Assembly: GCA_003153775.1 (NCBI GenBank)
Contig: PMBI01000046.1
Span: 19,856-83,855, forward strand
Direction: 5' to 3'
Length of the DNA: 64,000 bases
Source: Syntrophaceae bacterium
GTDB lineage: Bacteria > Desulfobacterota > Syntrophia > Syntrophales > UBA2185
Shown: in pieces, positions 8,401-16,767 of the stretch
How positions within the stretch are numbered: the first letter of the stretch is position 1
How the letters are laid out: each line of letters begins with the position of its first letter
The notes under the pieces: generated by a model
The model's input: the letters and a program-made list of their open reading frames with translations, nothing else
Databases searched by the model: none
What the model was told of the DNA's origin: nothing
Program-made: the position numbers and the translations under genes

Positions 8401-8607
8401 TCAGCTGCCTCCGTAACCAATTTTTACCTTGCCGCCTTCCAAAATGACGGGAACTTGCCTGAGACCGCCGGAAAGCCTGAGCATCTCCTGCAATTGTGCG
8501 CTATCAGATTTCACATCTACGTACTTTGCCTTGTTCCCATAGGCCGACCGGGCCTGGTCTGTAAACGGTCAGCCTCCCTTGCCGTAAATGATGACCTCGT
8601 CCGCCAT
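8401..8607 (-). CDS. Glutaredoxin-like selenoprotein (Uxx-Thr type), UGA = selenocysteine
   Basis: A 68-aa thioredoxin-fold protein that is interrupted by an in-frame TGA at codon 13 (8569-8571). Read through, the active site is GKGG-U-PFT, i.e. a Uxx[S/T] redox motif directly after the first beta strand (EVIIYG), followed by a helix, a second strand (KYVDV), and the cis-Pro loop QVPVILEGG. Both halves continue as good thioredoxin-fold sequence, and the start has AGGAGGG six bases upstream. This resembles what I recall as the Uxx-star glutaredoxin-like (seleno)protein family. It starts 16 bases after the cyclic-nucleotide-binding gene. A possible SECIS hairpin follows the UGA. The stop is a second TGA at 8401, with TAA two codons later. 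Confidence 0.85.
8537..8571 (-). promoter_or_regulatory. Candidate bacterial SECIS element
   Basis: Starting at the UGA (8571-8569), an RNA hairpin can form 16-31 bases downstream: AGGCC pairs with GGCCU around the 5-base loop CGGUC, and two more C-G pairs form below a 2-base bulge (8557-8537). A GGU in the apical loop and this distance from UGA resemble the E. coli fdhF SECIS, where a loop GU contacts SelB. This is a visual fold, not a computed one. Confidence 0.6.
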
Positions 8608-8623
8608 GACGTTCCCTCCTTCA

Positions 8624-9109
8624 TCATGTCTCCGACAAAACAGAAAGGCCTCGTTCTCCGACCAGTATGATCTCCGTGTGGGTGAGACGGGCAGCTACTA
8701 TTTTTGCAATCGCATGCATAAATTTTAATCCAAGGGCCTTATCGTTGTTTAACACCTCTCTCACTTTCGCGGAATTAAAATTAATCACTTGCGAATCATC
8801 GATGCATCTGGCCCCTAAGGTATAGATGTAAGGCTCAACGACTGCCGACCATCCCATGGCGTCGCCCTTCGTGACAATATCTACGGTCACCTGCATCGGC
8901 GGTCTGGTGGGTCCCGCATAGGTATCCATTGTCATGAGAACCTTGCCTTCTTTCAGAAGGGACAGATTGTCTGCGGGCTCTCCCTTTTTCCATATCTGGA
9001 CACCGGCCTTGTAAGATGTCTCAGTGGCAATGTCCGCAAATTTCTTTAACTCTTCATTAGTGAAGCCTTTGAAAAAGGTGTAATTCTTGAGCAGATCTGT
9101 TGATACCAC
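8624..9109 (-). CDS. Cyclic-nucleotide-binding-domain protein without DNA-binding domain
   Basis: A 161-aa protein that corresponds to a CRP-type effector domain alone: FKGFTNEELKKFADIA, then the jelly-roll with GVQIWKKGEPADNLSLLKEGKV and GDAMGWSAVVEP where the phosphate-binding cassette lies, ending in a helix similar to the CRP dimer helix. No helix-turn-helix follows. The start is a GTG with GAAAGGAGGT eight bases upstream. It is the first gene of a likely operon with the selenoprotein (16-base gap) and HtrA. Such stand-alone domains may regulate partner proteins; whether it binds a nucleotide is unknown. Confidence 0.8.
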   Translation of the reverse strand: MVSTDLLKNYTFFKGFTNEELKKFADIATETSYKAGVQIWKKGEPADNLSLLKEGKVLMTMDTYAGPTRPPMQVTVDIVTKGDAMGWSAVVEPYIYTLGARCIDDSQVINFNSAKVREVLNNDKALGLKFMHAIAKIVAARLTHTEIILVGERGLSVLSET

Positions 9110-9138
9110 GCGCGCTTACCTCCTTTCATTTTAGACGG

Positions 9139-9166
9139 GATATAGCTCTATTGTTGTTTTTTCCAA
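9139..9166 (-). promoter_or_regulatory. Possible promoter for the cNMP/selenoprotein/HtrA operon
   Basis: Read on the minus strand, TTGGAA (9166-9161) and TATATC (9144-9139) are separated by 16 bases and lie about 30 bases upstream of the GTG start at 9109. The match to the sigma-70 consensus is moderate. Confidence 0.3.
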
Positions 9167-9256
9167 ACCCTCTTATTTTTTATACCAATCTTTTATTTGG
9201 AATTCCATAAAAAACTATTTTCCCCAAGGCCCTGACACGATGGATATATAAAACTA

Positions 9257-9285
9257 TTGCATACCTGAGAAAAAATACCTAATAT
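9257..9285 (+). promoter_or_regulatory. Possible sigma-70 promoter
   Basis: TTGCAT (9257-9262) and TAATAT (9280-9285) with a 17-base spacer, about 25 bases upstream of the lipoprotein start at 9311. The start would leave a leader of about 20 bases. Confidence 0.45.
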
Positions 9286-9310
9286 AAGAAAGTTGGAGTC
9301 CACAGGTTAC

Positions 9311-10663
9311 ATGAGATTGCATAATATCCCCATTTTGCTCGTCCTTGTCTTGCTTACATCTGCGTGTGCCGGAACCACTGAGACGATCAGGGACATCCGG
9401 GACCTCAAGCAGGACAATCTGTTCTATCTTGATGAAACTGCATCAGATCGCGGGCTCTTGACCGCTGATGATCAAAAAAAAATGGATGCCAATTATGACT
9501 CCATATTTTTTTCCCCCTGGCATCGGGTAAAGGCATTCTCCTCGAGGGAGAGCGTCGAAGCGGCGTTCAATAAATACAGAGACAATCCGGGCTACGGTGA
9601 AAATAGAAGAAAACACGATATGTCCTGGATGAGAGATCTCGCCGCCAATGCACATCTCGAAGATTATCCGAATGCAAGCTTCACGGCCATTACCATTGAT
9701 AATTCGGATTTGAGGGTTTTGCCCACGGATAAGCCCCGCTTCTATGACGCCGATACCGAGCGGGGATATCCCTTTGACAGCCTCCAGGAGTCTTCAGTCG
9801 CTCCCAATACGCCCGTTTTCATATCCCACATGACGAAGGATAAGGCCTGGGTCTTAGCGGAAACTCCGTATGCGGTAGGTTGGATATCGGCACGAAATAT
9901 AGCCCGTGTGGACGGAAATTTCGTAAGAGCATGGGAGAGGGGCCGGTACGCAGTTATCATAAAGGATAAAATCCCTATATACGACGCAGAAGGGCGGTTT
10001 CTGTTTAAGGCCCCCTTAGGCTCAGTGTTTCCCAAACTCGGGGAAGATATAAAAAACATCACGCTGCTTGTAGCCGTGACGGATCAAGACGGCAAGGCAT
10101 TCATGAAAGACGCCGTCGTTTCTAAAGAGGCAGCGGTCTCAAAACCTTTAAGGCTGACCAACTCCAATATAGCCAGACTTGCCAATGAGTTGATAAACGA
10201 ACATTACGGATGGGGCGGCTTATATCAGAACAGGGACTGTTCAGCCATGACAAAGGATCTCTTTGCCCCGTTCGGGATCTGGCTCCCGAGGCATTCAGCC
10301 GATCAGGCGAAAGAGGGAGGGACGTTCATAGACCTCCAGCAACTTTCTCCAAAGGAAAAGGAACGGATGATCCTGAAGCAGGGCATACCTTATCTGACAT
10401 TGATATGGCGCAGGGGACATATTATGCTGTATATTGGAAGTTATCGGGGCAGTATCCTCGTTTTCCATAATATGTGGGGGGTGAGAACAAAGGATTTCCT
10501 CGGCAGAGAAACAAAAAAAATAGTCGGTCATGCGGCAATTACAACACTTCATCCGGGAATAGAATTTCCAGATGGTGACAATCCCGGGATGGGCTATCTG
10601 GACGGCATCCTGGGCATGACCCTGCTAATAAAACCTGAGAATCCAGAAATATCTAATCACTGA
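9311..10663 (+). CDS. SH3 and NlpC/P60-domain lipoprotein (cell-wall hydrolase)
   Basis: A 450-aa lipoprotein with a signal peptide ending in TSAC (Cys19). The middle part has bacterial SH3-like strands (for example the WVLAETPYAVGWISARNIA segment near residue 200) and the C-terminal third is an NlpC/P60 cysteine peptidase domain: catalytic Cys in NRDCSAMT, the His in RRGHIMLYIG, and PRHSADQ between them. The arrangement matches peptidoglycan endopeptidases that cleave stem peptides at the cell surface. The ATG at 9311 is chosen over the TTG at 9293 since it starts the signal peptide directly. It precedes the acyl-CoA synthetase gene by 12 bases. Confidence 0.85.
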   Translation: MRLHNIPILLVLVLLTSACAGTTETIRDIRDLKQDNLFYLDETASDRGLLTADDQKKMDANYDSIFFSPWHRVKAFSSRESVEAAFNKYRDNPGYGENRRKHDMSWMRDLAANAHLEDYPNASFTAITIDNSDLRVLPTDKPRFYDADTERGYPFDSLQESSVAPNTPVFISHMTKDKAWVLAETPYAVGWISARNIARVDGNFVRAWERGRYAVIIKDKIPIYDAEGRFLFKAPLGSVFPKLGEDIKNITLLVAVTDQDGKAFMKDAVVSKEAAVSKPLRLTNSNIARLANELINEHYGWGGLYQNRDCSAMTKDLFAPFGIWLPRHSADQAKEGGTFIDLQQLSPKEKERMILKQGIPYLTLIWRRGHIMLYIGSYRGSILVFHNMWGVRTKDFLGRETKKIVGHAAITTLHPGIEFPDGDNPGMGYLDGILGMTLLIKPENPEISNH

Positions 10664-10675
10664 GAGGGAAATAAT

Positions 10676-12835
10676 ATGAACGGTCTAAACGCTATATTTT
10701 CACCGGAATCTGTCGCTATCATAGGAGCCTCAAATACACCGGGAAAAGTGGGACATGACATCTTTGCCAACATCTTAAGCGGCCACTACCAGGGCACGCT
10801 GTATCCTGTCAATCCCAAGGCCAAGTCGATTCTCAGTGTCAAGGCCTATCATTCGATTACGGAAATACCCGATAATATAGATCTCGGGATCATCATTCTC
10901 CCGCCCGCTGCGTCCCTTGCTGCCATAGAAGAGGGCGTCAGGAAAGGGATAAAGGGGTTTGTAATCGTTTCCGCCGGTTTTAGAGAAGTCGGCGGTGAAG
11001 GGCTTGAAATCGAAAACAGGATTGTCGCCATATGCAGAGAAGCGGGGGTAAGGCTCGTTGGGCCCAACTGCCTTGGTGTGATCAACCCCATACCCACCGT
11101 CAGCTTGAACGCCAGTTTCTCCGCCCGCATGCCCTCACCGGGCAATATATCTTTTATTTCTCAGAGTGGAGCGCTGTGTACGGCGGTTCTCGATTTTGCC
11201 GCAGACAGGGACATCGGTTTTTCAAAGTTCATCTCCATAGGCAACAAAGCCGACGTGGATGAGCTGGACCTCTTGCAGTTCTTTCACGAGGACCCGGACA
11301 CTGCTGTTGTCATGATGTACGTGGAGGAGTTGAGGAAGGGTGTAGAATTCATAAGGACCGTAAAGGAGATTACCTCAGGGGGGAGACCCACTCCGGTTCT
11401 TGCCATAAAGTCGGGGAGGACAACGGCAGGCGCGGCGGCAGCGGCTTCCCATACAGGCGCTCTGGCAGGGACGGAGGCCGTATACGATGCCATCTTCAAG
11501 CAGTCAGGCCTCATCCGTGCTGATTCCATTGACGAGCTCTTTGACTATGCAAATGTGTTTGCCTACAAACAGGAGAGTAAGCTGGGGAAAAGGGCTAGAG
11601 TCCTGCCAAAAGGAAATCGCGTTGCCATCGTCACCAATGCGGGCGGGCCGGGGATCCTGGCAACGGACATGACGGTTTCATCCGACCTCGCACTTGCCAG
11701 ATTTGCGCAGGAAACTATCGATGATCTATCCAGCTATCTTCCCTCGACAGCGAACATCCACAACCCGGTTGATATCATCGGGGATGCGCCGTCCGATCGT
11801 TACGAGCATGCCTTAAGGGCGGTAATAAAGGATAATGGAGTCGATGGCGCCCTCGTCATTTTGACTCCCCAATCCATGACAAACGCCCTCGGTACGGCTC
11901 AGGCCATAGTCCGCGTCGCGAGAGGGGCCCGGAAACCAATTATATGCTGTTTCATGGGGATTGTCGATGTTTCGGCAGGCGTTAAGTATCTGCAGGAGAA
12001 CGGCTATCCTGTTTACAGGTTTCCGGAGAACGCAGCTAAGGCATTCGGGATACTTTACCGATACTCCCGTTGGCTGAACAGGGAACACCTGCAGCAGTTT
12101 GCCGTGACCTACGAAAAGGATAAGGCGGCCGATGCGATTGCCAGATGTCTTGCGGAGGGAAAAGTACAGCTGGGCGAAATGGACAGTATCGAGCTCTTGA
12201 AGTACTACGGATTCGGCCTTCTGCCTTCCGGGCTTGCGAAGAATGCGGACGAGGCTGCGGATATCGGGGAAGGCATGGGTTTCCCGGTAGTCATGAAGAT
12301 CGTTTCTGCGCAGATTCTCCACAAGACGGATGCAAAGGGTGTGGCTGTGGGAATCAAGAACCAAGATGAAGCAAGAAAAACCTTCCGTGAGATCATCGAG
12401 AATGCAAAGAAGTTTAAGCTTGATGCTGTAATCGATGGGGTCATGGTGCAAAAGATGGCCATGCAGGGGGAAGAACTGATACTGGGCGTTAACCGTACCT
12501 CCTTAGGGCCGTTGCTTATGTTCGGCCTCGGGGGAATCTTTGTCGAGATATTTCAGGATGTAGTATTTCGTCTTGCGCCCATATACAGAAATGAGACCCA
12601 CAGAATGGTTCAGGAGATCAAAGGATATAAGCTTCTCACAGGTTTCAGGGGTCGGCCGCCGGCTGACATCGAGGCAATCGAGAAAGCAATTATAAGTCTG
12701 TCGAACATGGTCGTCAATCATCCGGAAATCAAGGAAATGGATATAAACCCGCTCATAGTTCACGGTGAGGGGAAGGGGGCGACAGTTGCCGACTGCAGGA
12801 TCATCCTTGAGGCAGTCGGTGCTGCCAAGAAATAA
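10676..12835 (+). CDS. Acyl-CoA synthetase (ADP-forming), fused alpha-beta
   Basis: A 719-aa single-chain acetate/acyl--CoA ligase of the ADP-forming type, which links thioester hydrolysis to ATP formation in fermenters or runs in the activating direction. Order: CoA-binding Rossmann domain (1-135, SVAIIGAS), succinyl-CoA-ligase-like domains with the phosphorylated His259 in SHTGALAG, and a C-terminal ATP-grasp domain (about 490-715, with KTDAKGVAVGI and FGLGG). Full length compared with the family. The acid used is unknown; acetate, isovalerate or aryl acids are all possible given the neighbouring degradation genes. Confidence 0.9.
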   Translation: MNGLNAIFSPESVAIIGASNTPGKVGHDIFANILSGHYQGTLYPVNPKAKSILSVKAYHSITEIPDNIDLGIIILPPAASLAAIEEGVRKGIKGFVIVSAGFREVGGEGLEIENRIVAICREAGVRLVGPNCLGVINPIPTVSLNASFSARMPSPGNISFISQSGALCTAVLDFAADRDIGFSKFISIGNKADVDELDLLQFFHEDPDTAVVMMYVEELRKGVEFIRTVKEITSGGRPTPVLAIKSGRTTAGAAAAASHTGALAGTEAVYDAIFKQSGLIRADSIDELFDYANVFAYKQESKLGKRARVLPKGNRVAIVTNAGGPGILATDMTVSSDLALARFAQETIDDLSSYLPSTANIHNPVDIIGDAPSDRYEHALRAVIKDNGVDGALVILTPQSMTNALGTAQAIVRVARGARKPIICCFMGIVDVSAGVKYLQENGYPVYRFPENAAKAFGILYRYSRWLNREHLQQFAVTYEKDKAADAIARCLAEGKVQLGEMDSIELLKYYGFGLLPSGLAKNADEAADIGEGMGFPVVMKIVSAQILHKTDAKGVAVGIKNQDEARKTFREIIENAKKFKLDAVIDGVMVQKMAMQGEELILGVNRTSLGPLLMFGLGGIFVEIFQDVVFRLAPIYRNETHRMVQEIKGYKLLTGFRGRPPADIEAIEKAIISLSNMVVNHPEIKEMDINPLIVHGEGKGATVADCRIILEAVGAAKK

Positions 12836-12932
12836 CGATATTGATAACATCGATACTGCTGAAAAAATATCCGCTCAGGCATGACGAGTGAAGTGCGGTT
12901 TAATCTCTAAGTGAAGAATCAGGAGGCAAGAG

Positions 12933-13592
12933 ATGGCGAAAGTAGGGGTAGTGTTGTCAGGTTGCGGGGTGTACGACGGCGCCGAAATCCATGAGGCAGC
13001 CCTGACGCTGCTTTACCTTGACAAGGCGGGGGCGCAAATAATCTGTATGGCCCCTGATGCGGATCAGGCGGATGTCATAAACCACATAAAGGGTGAGGCC
13101 GCCTCCGAGAAGAGAAATGTCCTTATCGAGTCGTCCCGCATCGCGAGAGGGGATATCAAGAACATAAAAGATATGAAGGCTGCCGATCTCGATGCGCTGG
13201 TGTTTCCCGGTGGATTCGGAGCTGCAAAGAATTTGTGCAGCTTTGCCTTGAAGGGGGCGGACTGCACCGTTAATGTGGACGTCGAGAGACTGGTAAAAGA
13301 AATGCATTCGGCGAAGAAACCCATCGGGTTTATCTGCATCGCCCCGGTCATTGCAGCAAGGGTGCTGGGATCATTCCATCCGCAGCTGACAATCGGCAGC
13401 GACAAGGATACGGCGGATGCGATTGAGAAGATGGGAGGCAAACATGTCGCATCTCCCGTGGAGAATATCGTGGTTGACCAGAAAAATAAGATCGTGACTA
13501 CTCCCGCGTATATGCTGGGTCCGTCAATTTCTAAAGTAGCCCGCGGAATTGAAAAATTAATCCACGAAGTGTTGAAGATGGTATCCTCATAA
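12933..13592 (+). CDS. elbB: Isoprenoid biosynthesis glyoxalase ElbB (DJ-1/PfpI superfamily)
   Basis: A 219-aa member of the class I glutamine-amidotransferase-like/DJ-1 superfamily. It opens with VGVVLSGCGVYDGAEIHE, which is characteristic of ElbB, contains FPGGFGAAKNL, and has the nucleophile-elbow Cys135 in GFICIAP. Known ElbB proteins act as weak glyoxalases. The ribosome-binding site is AGGAGG upstream of 12933. Confidence 0.9.
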   Translation: MAKVGVVLSGCGVYDGAEIHEAALTLLYLDKAGAQIICMAPDADQADVINHIKGEAASEKRNVLIESSRIARGDIKNIKDMKAADLDALVFPGGFGAAKNLCSFALKGADCTVNVDVERLVKEMHSAKKPIGFICIAPVIAARVLGSFHPQLTIGSDKDTADAIEKMGGKHVASPVENIVVDQKNKIVTTPAYMLGPSISKVARGIEKLIHEVLKMVSS

Positions 13593-13679
13593 ATTGCCGC
13601 ACGACCTTGTTCCCCGCGATGACATGCTGCGCAATTACGAAAGGGCACATGAGCGGCCGCTGCAGGTACTTTCCCTATA

Positions 13680-14477
13680 ATGCATAAGTATAAGATCACT
13701 CTTGAATACGACGGCACCAGTTACAGAGGCTGGCAGTCGCAGAAGAATGCAAGGAGCATTCAGGACACGCTTATACATGCAGCGGAGAAACTGTTCGGAG
13801 AACCGGTGGAAATTCAGGGTGCAGGCCGCACGGATGCGGGGGTGCATGCACTCGCCCAGGTTGCGCACTTGGGGGCGGCCTCGGGAATGTCCCCGCGAAA
13901 GATACTCGAAGGATTGAATGATCTCCTGCCCTCCAATATCAATATCCTCGATGTTGAAGAAGTCTCCGTCAGCTTTCACGCCCGCCACTACGCAATCGCC
14001 AGAAGCTATATCTATTTAATCTCGAAACACCGGACGGCCTTCGGGAAAAGGTATGTCTGGTGGGTTAGAGACAAGCTGGACGCCAAAAAAATGCAGTCCA
14101 CCGGCCGCATCTTTCAGGGCTTCCACGACTTCGTGTCTTTTGCCGACAAGAGGATGGATAAGGACGCATCAACTAAGGTAAAGCTCGACACTGCGGAAGT
14201 GAGAGAGGTGGATGATTTGATTATACTGAGGGTTGTCGGATCCCACTTCCTCTGGAAAATGGTCCGGAGGATGGCAGGGATTCTGGTGGAAGTGGGGAGA
14301 GGGAACCTGACGCCTCAGGATGTCGAGGCGATGCTCGAACAGGCTTCCCACCTGCCGGCAGAACACACAGCTCCCCCCTCGGGCCTTTTTCTTGAGCATG
14401 TTTTTTACGAAGGCGATGCTGAGAAGAAGGCGAAGCCGGGTGAGCTATTTCCCCCGCTTCTTTTCTCCAGCCGCTAA
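13680..14477 (+). CDS. truA: tRNA pseudouridine(38-40) synthase TruA
   Basis: Makes pseudouridine at positions 38-40 of the tRNA anticodon arm. The 265-aa protein shows LEYDGTSYRGWQSQ at the start, the catalytic Asp52 in GAGRTDAGVHA, SFHARHYA and the C-terminal FLWKMVRRMAG motif. Length is normal. It is preceded by no clear ribosome-binding site and ends 72 bases before the convergent NrtS-like gene. Confidence 0.95.
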   Translation: MHKYKITLEYDGTSYRGWQSQKNARSIQDTLIHAAEKLFGEPVEIQGAGRTDAGVHALAQVAHLGAASGMSPRKILEGLNDLLPSNINILDVEEVSVSFHARHYAIARSYIYLISKHRTAFGKRYVWWVRDKLDAKKMQSTGRIFQGFHDFVSFADKRMDKDASTKVKLDTAEVREVDDLIILRVVGSHFLWKMVRRMAGILVEVGRGNLTPQDVEAMLEQASHLPAEHTAPPSGLFLEHVFYEGDAEKKAKPGELFPPLLFSSR

Positions 14478-14548
14478 GAAGAATCTGAGTCCCCCGGTGT
14501 TTTGTTCCCCTTATCCCTCGCATGCCGCGTCGCATATCTGGCGGCGCC

Positions 14549-14737
14549 TTACGTGGCGACACAATACGGGACGCAGTATGTGACTGCGAGTTTGAACCAG
14601 TCCACGGCGTGCATGTCGCGATAGAGGATGCGGTCGCCATAATTGATCAGTGCGAGGATTGATCCGACTAAGAGGGCAATCTTTGCCGATGCGGCTACAG
14701 TGCCTCTTTCCAGAGCTGCCTCAAAGAATAGCTTCAT
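14549..14737 (-). CDS. NrtS-like small membrane protein
   Basis: A 62-aa protein with two hydrophobic segments (about 18-32 and 49-60) and the pattern ILALINYGDRIL...WFKLAVTYCVPYCVAT, which I recognise as the NrtS-type nitrate/nitrite transporter family. Its ATG lies one base after the stop codon of the alcohol dehydrogenase gene, so it is probably translated from the same mRNA by coupling. A longer open frame upstream overlaps the dehydrogenase and is not needed. Confidence 0.7.
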   Translation of the reverse strand: MKLFFEAALERGTVAASAKIALLVGSILALINYGDRILYRDMHAVDWFKLAVTYCVPYCVAT

Positions 14738-14738
14738 A

Positions 14739-15851
14739 CTAAGCAGCGACCCCCTTGCCTTCAAGAAATCCTTCCTTGCTGATGCGCAGTACCGGCTTGA
14801 TGGTTGCGCCTGACCGCGCATCGGCGATGGCCGCGTTGATCTTGCTGAAGTCATAGAACTTGACGAGGCGGTCAAAGGGAAACCGTCCTGCCTTGTAGAG
14901 CGCGATCAGCTTGGGGATAAATAACTGCGGCACGGCATTGCCCTGAATTATGCCGATGGTTCTGCGCCCTTCCGACAGGGCAGCGCCGCTCTCGCCGGTG
15001 AGGAGCGCCACCGCGCCACGCGGATTCAACACGTCCATGGCGAGACCGTGCATCTCCTCGCTGCCGGTTGTTTCCACCACGTAATCAACGCCGCTCCCTG
15101 TTATATCAGCAACGCGGGAGACGATTTTATCGCGGCGATTATCAATCACGTGGGTTGCACCCAACTCCATGGCCAGTTTGAGCCTCTTCGGGATTATATC
15201 GACGCCTATGATCGGGTTGGCCCCGACTATGCGGGCCGCCATGACAGCCGCGAGACCAACGGCACCCGTACCGAAGATGGCGATGCTTGCTCCTTTCGCT
15301 ACCTTCAAAGAGTTCATCACCGTGCCGGCTCCCGTCTGCAGACCGCAGCCGAGCGGAGACAGAATCTCGAGATTTAATTTTTTGGAAACCTTGACAATGT
15401 TGCGCTCGGTCGCGAGGGCATGCGTGGCGAATGAAGACTGGCCGAAGAAATGTCCCCGGACACCGCTGCGATAGAGGGCATTGCTGCCGTCAAGACGTGC
15501 GAAACCGAAATTTGCCTCGTAGAAGCGCTCACAGTCCGTGGGGCGACCGCGCCGGCATTGGCCGCAGCGGCCGCAGGACTGGTAGGATAGCACAACATGA
15601 TCGCCGCGCCTGACACCCTTCACACGCTTACCAACCTCCACCACCACACCTGCCCCTTCATGACCGAGGACGAGAGGCCCGTCCGCCTTGTCCCAGTATT
15701 CGCAGAAGCCTATGTCGGTGTGGCAGATGCCGGAGGCGACGATGCGTACGAGCACCTCGTCATACTGTGGGCCTTCCATCTCGAGGGACTCTATCTTCAA
15801 TGGGCCGCCCCTCTTGCGCAGAACGGCCGCCTTGATCTTGTGCACTTGCAT
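14739..15851 (-). CDS. Zinc-dependent alcohol dehydrogenase, aryl-alcohol type (MDR)
   Basis: An NAD(P)-dependent medium-chain dehydrogenase, 370 aa from the chosen start. Catalytic zinc ligands are in GICHTD and LGHEGAG, the structural zinc site is CGRCGQCRRGRPTDC, and the nucleotide fold is IFGTGAVGLAAV. The CGLQTGAGTVMNSL segment is typical of benzyl/aryl-alcohol dehydrogenases. The start is uncertain: ATG 15851 gives the normal N terminus, a TTG at 15872 has GGAGG nine bases upstream, and an ATG at 15932 abuts the upstream stop codon (TAA-ATG) and adds 27 atypical residues. Confidence 0.85.
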   Translation of the reverse strand: MQVHKIKAAVLRKRGGPLKIESLEMEGPQYDEVLVRIVASGICHTDIGFCEYWDKADGPLVLGHEGAGVVVEVGKRVKGVRRGDHVVLSYQSCGRCGQCRRGRPTDCERFYEANFGFARLDGSNALYRSGVRGHFFGQSSFATHALATERNIVKVSKKLNLEILSPLGCGLQTGAGTVMNSLKVAKGASIAIFGTGAVGLAAVMAARIVGANPIIGVDIIPKRLKLAMELGATHVIDNRRDKIVSRVADITGSGVDYVVETTGSEEMHGLAMDVLNPRGAVALLTGESGAALSEGRRTIGIIQGNAVPQLFIPKLIALYKAGRFPFDRLVKFYDFSKINAAIADARSGATIKPVLRISKEGFLEGKGVAA

Positions 15852-15932
15852 ATCGGAGTCGCGAGCCAATGTCCGGTTCCTCCCTGATTGCGGCCGCGAG
15901 TCAGATTTAGCCTGCGGCCATACGACGGCCAT

Positions 15933-16388
15933 TTATGGTTTGTCCCGTAAGGCGCGGTCTCCATTTAACTTGAGACCTGGAGACCGTGCCGCAAGGGCTC
16001 GAAGAAATCCCGCCTTGTCTTGCGGCGATATCATTATTCCCGGAGAGCTCTTGCCATAGCGGATTTGCAGCCTGTCCAGCGAGCACGCAGGGCTTGAAAG
16101 GGGGTTGCGCGTGGGGAAAACCTCGGTGATTGCTTCCATGTCAATGACCCAGCGAAACGGCCCCGACTGAACAATGAGGGTGCTTTCCGTGAGCGTGTAG
16201 CGCGTTCCATACAGCGTCCACAGCACGAAAGCGGCAACAAGAATCAACAGAACGGAGATCAGCAGGCGAAACGCGAATGGCGCCGGCGCCCGCCAAAGAT
16301 TGACGCCAACGAAAAGCATGATTGCCGCTCCCGCCCAGAGCAGGACGACAATCCATCCGTCCCTCTTAGATGGATAGACTTGTTTCAT
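15933..16388 (-). CDS. Membrane protein with PH-like domain
   Basis: A 151-aa protein with two transmembrane segments (about 12-30 and 40-60) followed by a small beta-rich domain (YGTRYTLTESTLIVQSGP) typical of the bacterial PH-domain/YdbS- and YokE-like membrane proteins. Function is unknown. It lies directly upstream of the alcohol dehydrogenase gene with the stop codon touching a possible ATG of that gene. Confidence 0.6.
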   Translation of the reverse strand: MKQVYPSKRDGWIVVLLWAGAAIMLFVGVNLWRAPAPFAFRLLISVLLILVAAFVLWTLYGTRYTLTESTLIVQSGPFRWVIDMEAITEVFPTRNPLSSPACSLDRLQIRYGKSSPGIMISPQDKAGFLRALAARSPGLKLNGDRALRDKP

Positions 16389-16483
16389 GTTCCCTTCTCA
16401 TTTGTTCACACAGTATTTCTTGTCTTTATCCCACAAAATAGCAAACGAATAGTAAAAGTGAAAGAAAAAAAGGTCGGCGGGCG

Positions 16484-16759
16484 TCAGGTGCGGATGGACC
16501 AGGCGTCGAAAAGAGAGAGATACCGGAGTATGATAATATCGCCGTCCGTCGTCTTCACCTTGAAATAATTTGTAGTCGGCCTGCCCGGATCGACTCCTCC
16601 TTCATACCAGCGGTCGACGATCTCCTCCACTTCCCTCCGGCGTCCCTGATAGGTAAAAGCATCGGGACGCTCATTGGCCTTATGGCCGCTGTAGCATTCC
16701 ACGTGTATCCGTTCATAGGATACGGGGAGGATGTTTTGCTTTTTTGCCTTCGTCGCCAT
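16484..16759 (-). CDS. Small conserved-looking hypothetical protein
   Basis: A 91-aa soluble protein not recognised with certainty. It has a basic start (MATKAKKQN), a central segment with YQGRRREVEEIVDRWYEGG and a C-terminal beta-rich part (YFKVKTTDGDIIILRYLSLFDAW), suggesting a compact alpha/beta fold. The start at 16759 lies 8 bases after the stop of the LUD gene, consistent with one transcript; the ribosome-binding site is weak. Confidence 0.6.
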   Translation of the reverse strand: MATKAKKQNILPVSYERIHVECYSGHKANERPDAFTYQGRRREVEEIVDRWYEGGVDPGRPTTNYFKVKTTDGDIIILRYLSLFDAWSIRT

Positions 16760-16767
16760 GGGATTTC

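Noticed and set aside
8395..8403. Reading the final TGA of the selenoprotein as a second selenocysteine
   Set aside because: A TAA follows two codons later and the fold is already complete, so the TGA is most simply the stop.
11813..12451. 212-aa minus-strand frame
   Set aside because: Antisense of the acyl-CoA synthetase ATP-grasp region.
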